Below, in pieces: positions 60,718-64,000 of a DNA stretch of 64,000 nucleotides (positions within the stretch are counted from its first letter, which is position 1; the number at the start of each line of letters is the position of its first letter). A program made the translations under genes and the position numbers. The DNA is from Chiridota heheva (taxonomy: Eukaryota; Echinodermata; Holothuroidea; Apodida; Chiridotidae), in contig JAIGNY010000327.1 of NCBI GenBank assembly GCA_020152595.1, positions 1,909,001-1,973,000 on the forward strand, in the 5' to 3' direction. A model generated the notes under the pieces. The model worked only from the letters and a program-made list of their open reading frames with translations, was not told the origin of the DNA and did not search any database.

Positions 60718-61836
60718 CTATTTTATCTGGAGGATTTTTTTGGAAGAACTCAGCAATTGAGTTGTGGGGAGCGAGAGAAGCTCTGGGAAGGTTGTACAGG
60801 GGCAAGCAAGGAGAACGTGTTGGATTGTGAGGATGCAGTGGCAATTGTTACAGAGGGTTGGGGGAACCAATAAGGAGGTGGGAGTGAGTGAGGTGGGTGT
60901 GACCAATTCTAAGACGGGTAATATGAACGTTGTCGATACGAGAAAGGTTGTTGATGGTGGATTTGATCGGGATTGTGGGCTGGATAACATGGAGTTTGTT
61001 ATCAATTTGGAAGTTCCATAAGGTTTGCCAGCGGTCACGAACAAGAGAAGCGATAAGCGGTTTGATGTCAGAGAGGGTTTTGGGAAAAGGGAAGGAGGAG
61101 GTTAAGGGCAAGCTTAGCGGCTGTATCAGCCCTGTCATTGCCAGGGATGCCAACATGGCTGGGATCCAGAAGAAAAGAACACTTTTCCTGCAGAGAGTGG
61201 GAGAAAAGAGTTTCGGAGGAGGAGGTGGCAGGTGAGGTTATCCCATTTAAGATTGAGTAATGAAGTAAGAACAGCCTTTGAGTCAGAGAAAATGGCAAAG
61301 TGACTAAGAGGAGAGTACTCAATAAAGTTGAGGGCGAGGAGAATGGCCTTAGCCTCGGCTGAAAAGATGGATGAGTGGTCAGGAAGTCTGCTACTGAGGG
61401 TGATGTCTTGGATGATGGCAGCAGCAGCTGTCTTGTTGCCTTCCTTGGAGCCATCAGTATAGATGGAGGTGTAATTTGAGAGTTGGTCTTTGATTTGGTT
61501 GTGGAGATTGATGAAGAGATTAGGGTGAGTTTGAGTTTTGTTATAAGTGGAGAGGTCTAGGTGGACAGAAGGAAGGGGAGTGGCCCAAGGCGGAAAAGTG
61601 GGCCAGGAATAGGTGCCGAGAGTGGCGGGGTTGATGCCAAGTTGAAAGAGGTCTGATTTAATGCGTAAGCTGAAGGGGGGGCGATAGGGTTTTAGTCCTA
61701 TCAAAGAGGGAGGAGAAATTGGGGTACCTAATGAGGTTGTAAACAGGGTTCTGGGTGTTGGTGAGGACTCTAAAAGCATAGGAGAGGCTAAGCTTTTTAC
61801 ATCTAAGTAGAAAGGGGGGTTCGTTGGCTTCAACAT
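60718..61836 (-). pseudogene. LINE copy C: RNase H and C terminus
   Basis: IYTDGSKEGNKTAAAAIIQD, FSAEAKAILLALNFIEYSP and FSDSKAVLTSLL carry the first three RNase H acidic residues in one frame (61135-61836). HVGIPGNDRADTAAKLALN with the fourth Asp is in the next frame. A CNNCH-like motif (about 60850) ends the protein. Confidence 0.88.
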
Positions 61837-63030
61837 GAAGGCTAGTGATTGGGGAGGTCCTGTAGGCTCCTAGACAAAGCCTGAGGGCTTCATTTTGGAT
61901 GGTGTTAATGTGGTTGAGGTATGAGTTGTGAGCGACACAGTAAACAATATTGCCATAGTCAAGCTTGGCACGAATGGTGAGCCTGAAAATTTTGAGGAGA
62001 GCATAGCGGTTCGCTCCCCAAGTAGTGTTGGAGAGCAGTCGGAGGATGTTGAGGGAGCTATTGCATTTTAGTTTCAGGTTGGTGATGTGTGGCTTGTAGG
62101 TGAGCTTGGGGTCTAGAGTTAGACCAAGGAACTTTGTGTTTTCAACTTTAGGGATGCGATTCCCATTGAGCACAAAGTTCGGGTTGGGGTGGAGGTTGTT
62201 GAAATGAAAAAAGTGCATGCAGACTGTCTTGTCTTTGGAGAATCTAAAACCGTTATTGTTGCTCCAGACTTGCAGCTGATTGAGGCTGGTTTGGAGCCTA
62301 TTTTCAACAATAGGAAAGCTAGGGGAGGAGTAGAAGATGGTGAAGTCATCCACATAGAGGGTACGTTTGATGCTGGGGCCAAGGTCATTCCCAATGTCAT
62401 TAATGCTCAGGTTGAAGAGAGTGGGGAGAGGATGCTGCCTTGGGGACGCCCTCTTCTTGGGGGTACGGCTTGGAGAGGGTGTGGCCAATACTGAACTTGG
62501 AACTGCCTGGGTGAGAGGAAGTTTTGAATAAAGATGGGGAGGTGGCCTCTGAGGCCAATGGTGTGAAGTTTCCGGTAATGCCGTATTTCCAAGTAGTGTC
62601 GAAAGCTTTCTCGAGGTCAAAAAATATGGCAATGAGGTGTTCCTTTTTGCAAAGGATTCCCGGATAGCGGTGTCAAGCGTAATTAACTGGTCTAGGGTAT
62701 TGCGACGTTTTGGAAGCCGCTTTGGTGAGGAGAGAGGATTCTGTTGGTCTCGAGGAACCAGTTTAGTCTCTGATTAATGATCTTTTCCATAATTTTACAG
62801 AGACAGCAAGTAAGGGCGATGGGTCGGTAGCTGGTGGGGTCGATGCTATCCTTCCCGGTTTAAGGACGGGATGACAATAGCTGTCCTCCAGATAGGGGAA
62901 AGGAGTGTGAGGACCAAATGTGGTTGAAGATGGTGAGTAGGGTAGTGGTGGCCTTGATGGGGAGGTGTTTCAGAAACTGATAGGGGATGTTATCTGGGCC
63001 CTTGGAGGTGCAGCCAGCGTCGCTGATGGC
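61658..63030 (-). pseudogene. LINE copy C: reverse transcriptase
   Basis: Blocks in order on the minus strand: PIALTCCLCKIMEKIINQRL (RT motif 2 region, about 62760-62820), a frame with RPQGSILSPL (motif B region, usually GVPQGS) near 62440, then RTLYVDDFTIF (catalytic YVDD at 62345-62356) and the thumb NTKFLGLTLDPKLTYKPHI. The open segment 61658-62632 spans 324 residues; neighbouring parts are frameshifted. Confidence 0.9.
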
Positions 63031-63499
63031 TTGGTTTAATTCAGAAAGGGTGAGAGGGGTGTTGTAGCTTTCGGAGTTGTCAGAGGGAAAAGTGATTCTC
63101 CGGGCTTCATCGCAAGCTTTTTGATTTTGAAAGCATTGGAGTAGTTGGTCGAGGACGAGATGTTGCTGAAAGAGGCGGCGAGGTGGTCAACGATGTCTTT
63201 TTTTGCGGTGAGAAGGTTTCCATTCCAAGAGAGATGGGAGATGGAAGATTTGCCTACTCTGCCGTGGAAGCTGTTAACCATTCTCCAAATCTTCTTAGTG
63301 GGGTGTTGGTGGTGAGAGAAGAGATAAAGTTGTTCCAAGTGTTGGTTTTACTGTCCTTGATAGTGCGCCTGGCCTTGCACGGCTGATGCGAAAAGAGGTT
63401 AAGGTTATGGGTGGTCGGGTTAGTTTTAAAGTTCCTGAGGGCTCTTTTCCAGTTCTTGATGGCGGTTTTGCAGTCATCTGAGAACCAGGGGTTGGGGGA

Positions 63500-64000
63500 T
63501 GATTTGGGGTTTGGAGGTTTTGGGAATTGAGCAGGTGGCGATGTTGATAAGGATATTACTGAAGTTAGACATGGGATCCTCATCCTCGAGAAGATGGGGG
63601 GAGAGGTGTGAGTCACAGAGGGTTTCAAAAGGGACCAGTCAGCCTTGTCGAGGTTCCAATTGGGGTGTGCTCAGTGGGGATTTGAAGATTGGAGTGTATA
63701 AGAAGAGGGTAATGATCACTACCACAGAGGTCAGCAGTGACTCTCCAACTAAAATCAGGGAGGAGGTTAGGGAACAGATAGACAGGTCAATACAGGTGAG
63801 AGAGCCTGTGGCAGGATGAAGGTAGGTCGGGAGTTAGTGTTCAGTAAGGACAGGCTGTGCTGACGGAGAGCGTTTGATGAACTTGCCTCTAGGGGTGGTG
63901 GTATTAGAGCCCCACAGAGGGTTGTGAGCGTTGAAGTCACCAAGAAGGATGAAGGGGTGGGAAGCTGAGAGATGAGATTGTTAAGGCTGGTTGGTTGAAT
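63500..64000 (-). pseudogene. LINE copy C: AP-endonuclease C-terminal part
   Basis: Minus-strand FILLGDFNAHNPLWGS (63910-63960) is the GDFN-H motif of AP endonucleases in LINE ORF2, and SLTCIDLSICS about 40 residues on is the late IDL motif (usual SxIDLTI). A stop separates the two blocks. Confidence 0.8.

Larger units (their letters stand above)
60471..64000 (-). mobile_element. I-type non-LTR retrotransposon, copy C (5' end beyond window)
   Basis: The largest copy. Reading on the minus strand from 64000: AP-endonuclease end, linker, reverse transcriptase, RNase H, Cys/His-rich C terminus and a CAAACAAACAAA tail at 60471. Domain order endonuclease-RT-RNase H fits the I superfamily of LINEs. 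Several frameshifts and stops make it inactive as read. Copies A and B share its 3' part. Confidence 0.9.

Overview
This is an AT-rich stretch of animal nuclear genome. Protein-coding sequence is cut into short exons with GT...AG introns, and the rest is filled with retrotransposon fragments, small inverted-repeat transposons, tRNA-derived SINEs and minisatellites. The proteins match deuterostome homologues well. The repeat types, including RNase H-bearing I-type LINEs, RTE and CR1 fragments, tRNA-SINEs and frequent TAGGCCTA words, suggest a marine invertebrate deuterostome such as an echinoderm or hemichordate. The taxon is an inference and not established here.

Positions 1101-35186 (+) hold the last 22 coding exons of RRP12, the HEAT-repeat/NUC173 ribosome biogenesis factor. 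They encode about 1,048 residues. By comparison with the roughly 1,300-residue human protein, some 250 N-terminal residues lie left of the window. Exon phases chain correctly except at one junction (exon 13 to exon 14), where one nucleotide appears to be missing. Introns carry many mobile elements. There is also a decayed copy of exon 12 (17211-17414), and a second copy of the end of the terminal exon plus 3' flank (35638-35919).

Positions 35187-44400 are intergenic: a composite repeat with a recent 454-bp tandem duplication, a 162-bp hAT-type MITE and a LINE 3' fragment. On the minus strand two paralogues of MARCHF5 (mitochondrial RING-CH ubiquitin ligase) lie head to tail. Copy 1 (44413-47130) has RING-CH, membrane and C-terminal exons. 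Copy 2 (56138-57588) has the membrane and C-terminal exons; its RING exon is not seen in the window. RRP12 and MARCHF5 are convergent. I see no functional link between them beyond ordinary neighbourhood.

Positions 49973-52334 are an inverted copy of RRP12 intron sequence at 30349-33092. The RRP12-side arm alone carries an 855-bp inverted-repeat transposon. Positions 57690-58215 are an RTE LINE remnant, and 59006-64000 are two minus-strand copies of an RNase H-encoding LINE. The longer runs off the right edge and retains endonuclease, reverse transcriptase (YVDD) and RNase H segments broken by frameshifts.

No CRISPR array, operon or prokaryotic-type system is present. The most unusual items are a THAP zinc-finger exon embedded in a short dispersed element (two copies), small transposons with clear target-site duplications (TTAA, 8 bp and 2 bp), and local duplications of RRP12 exons.
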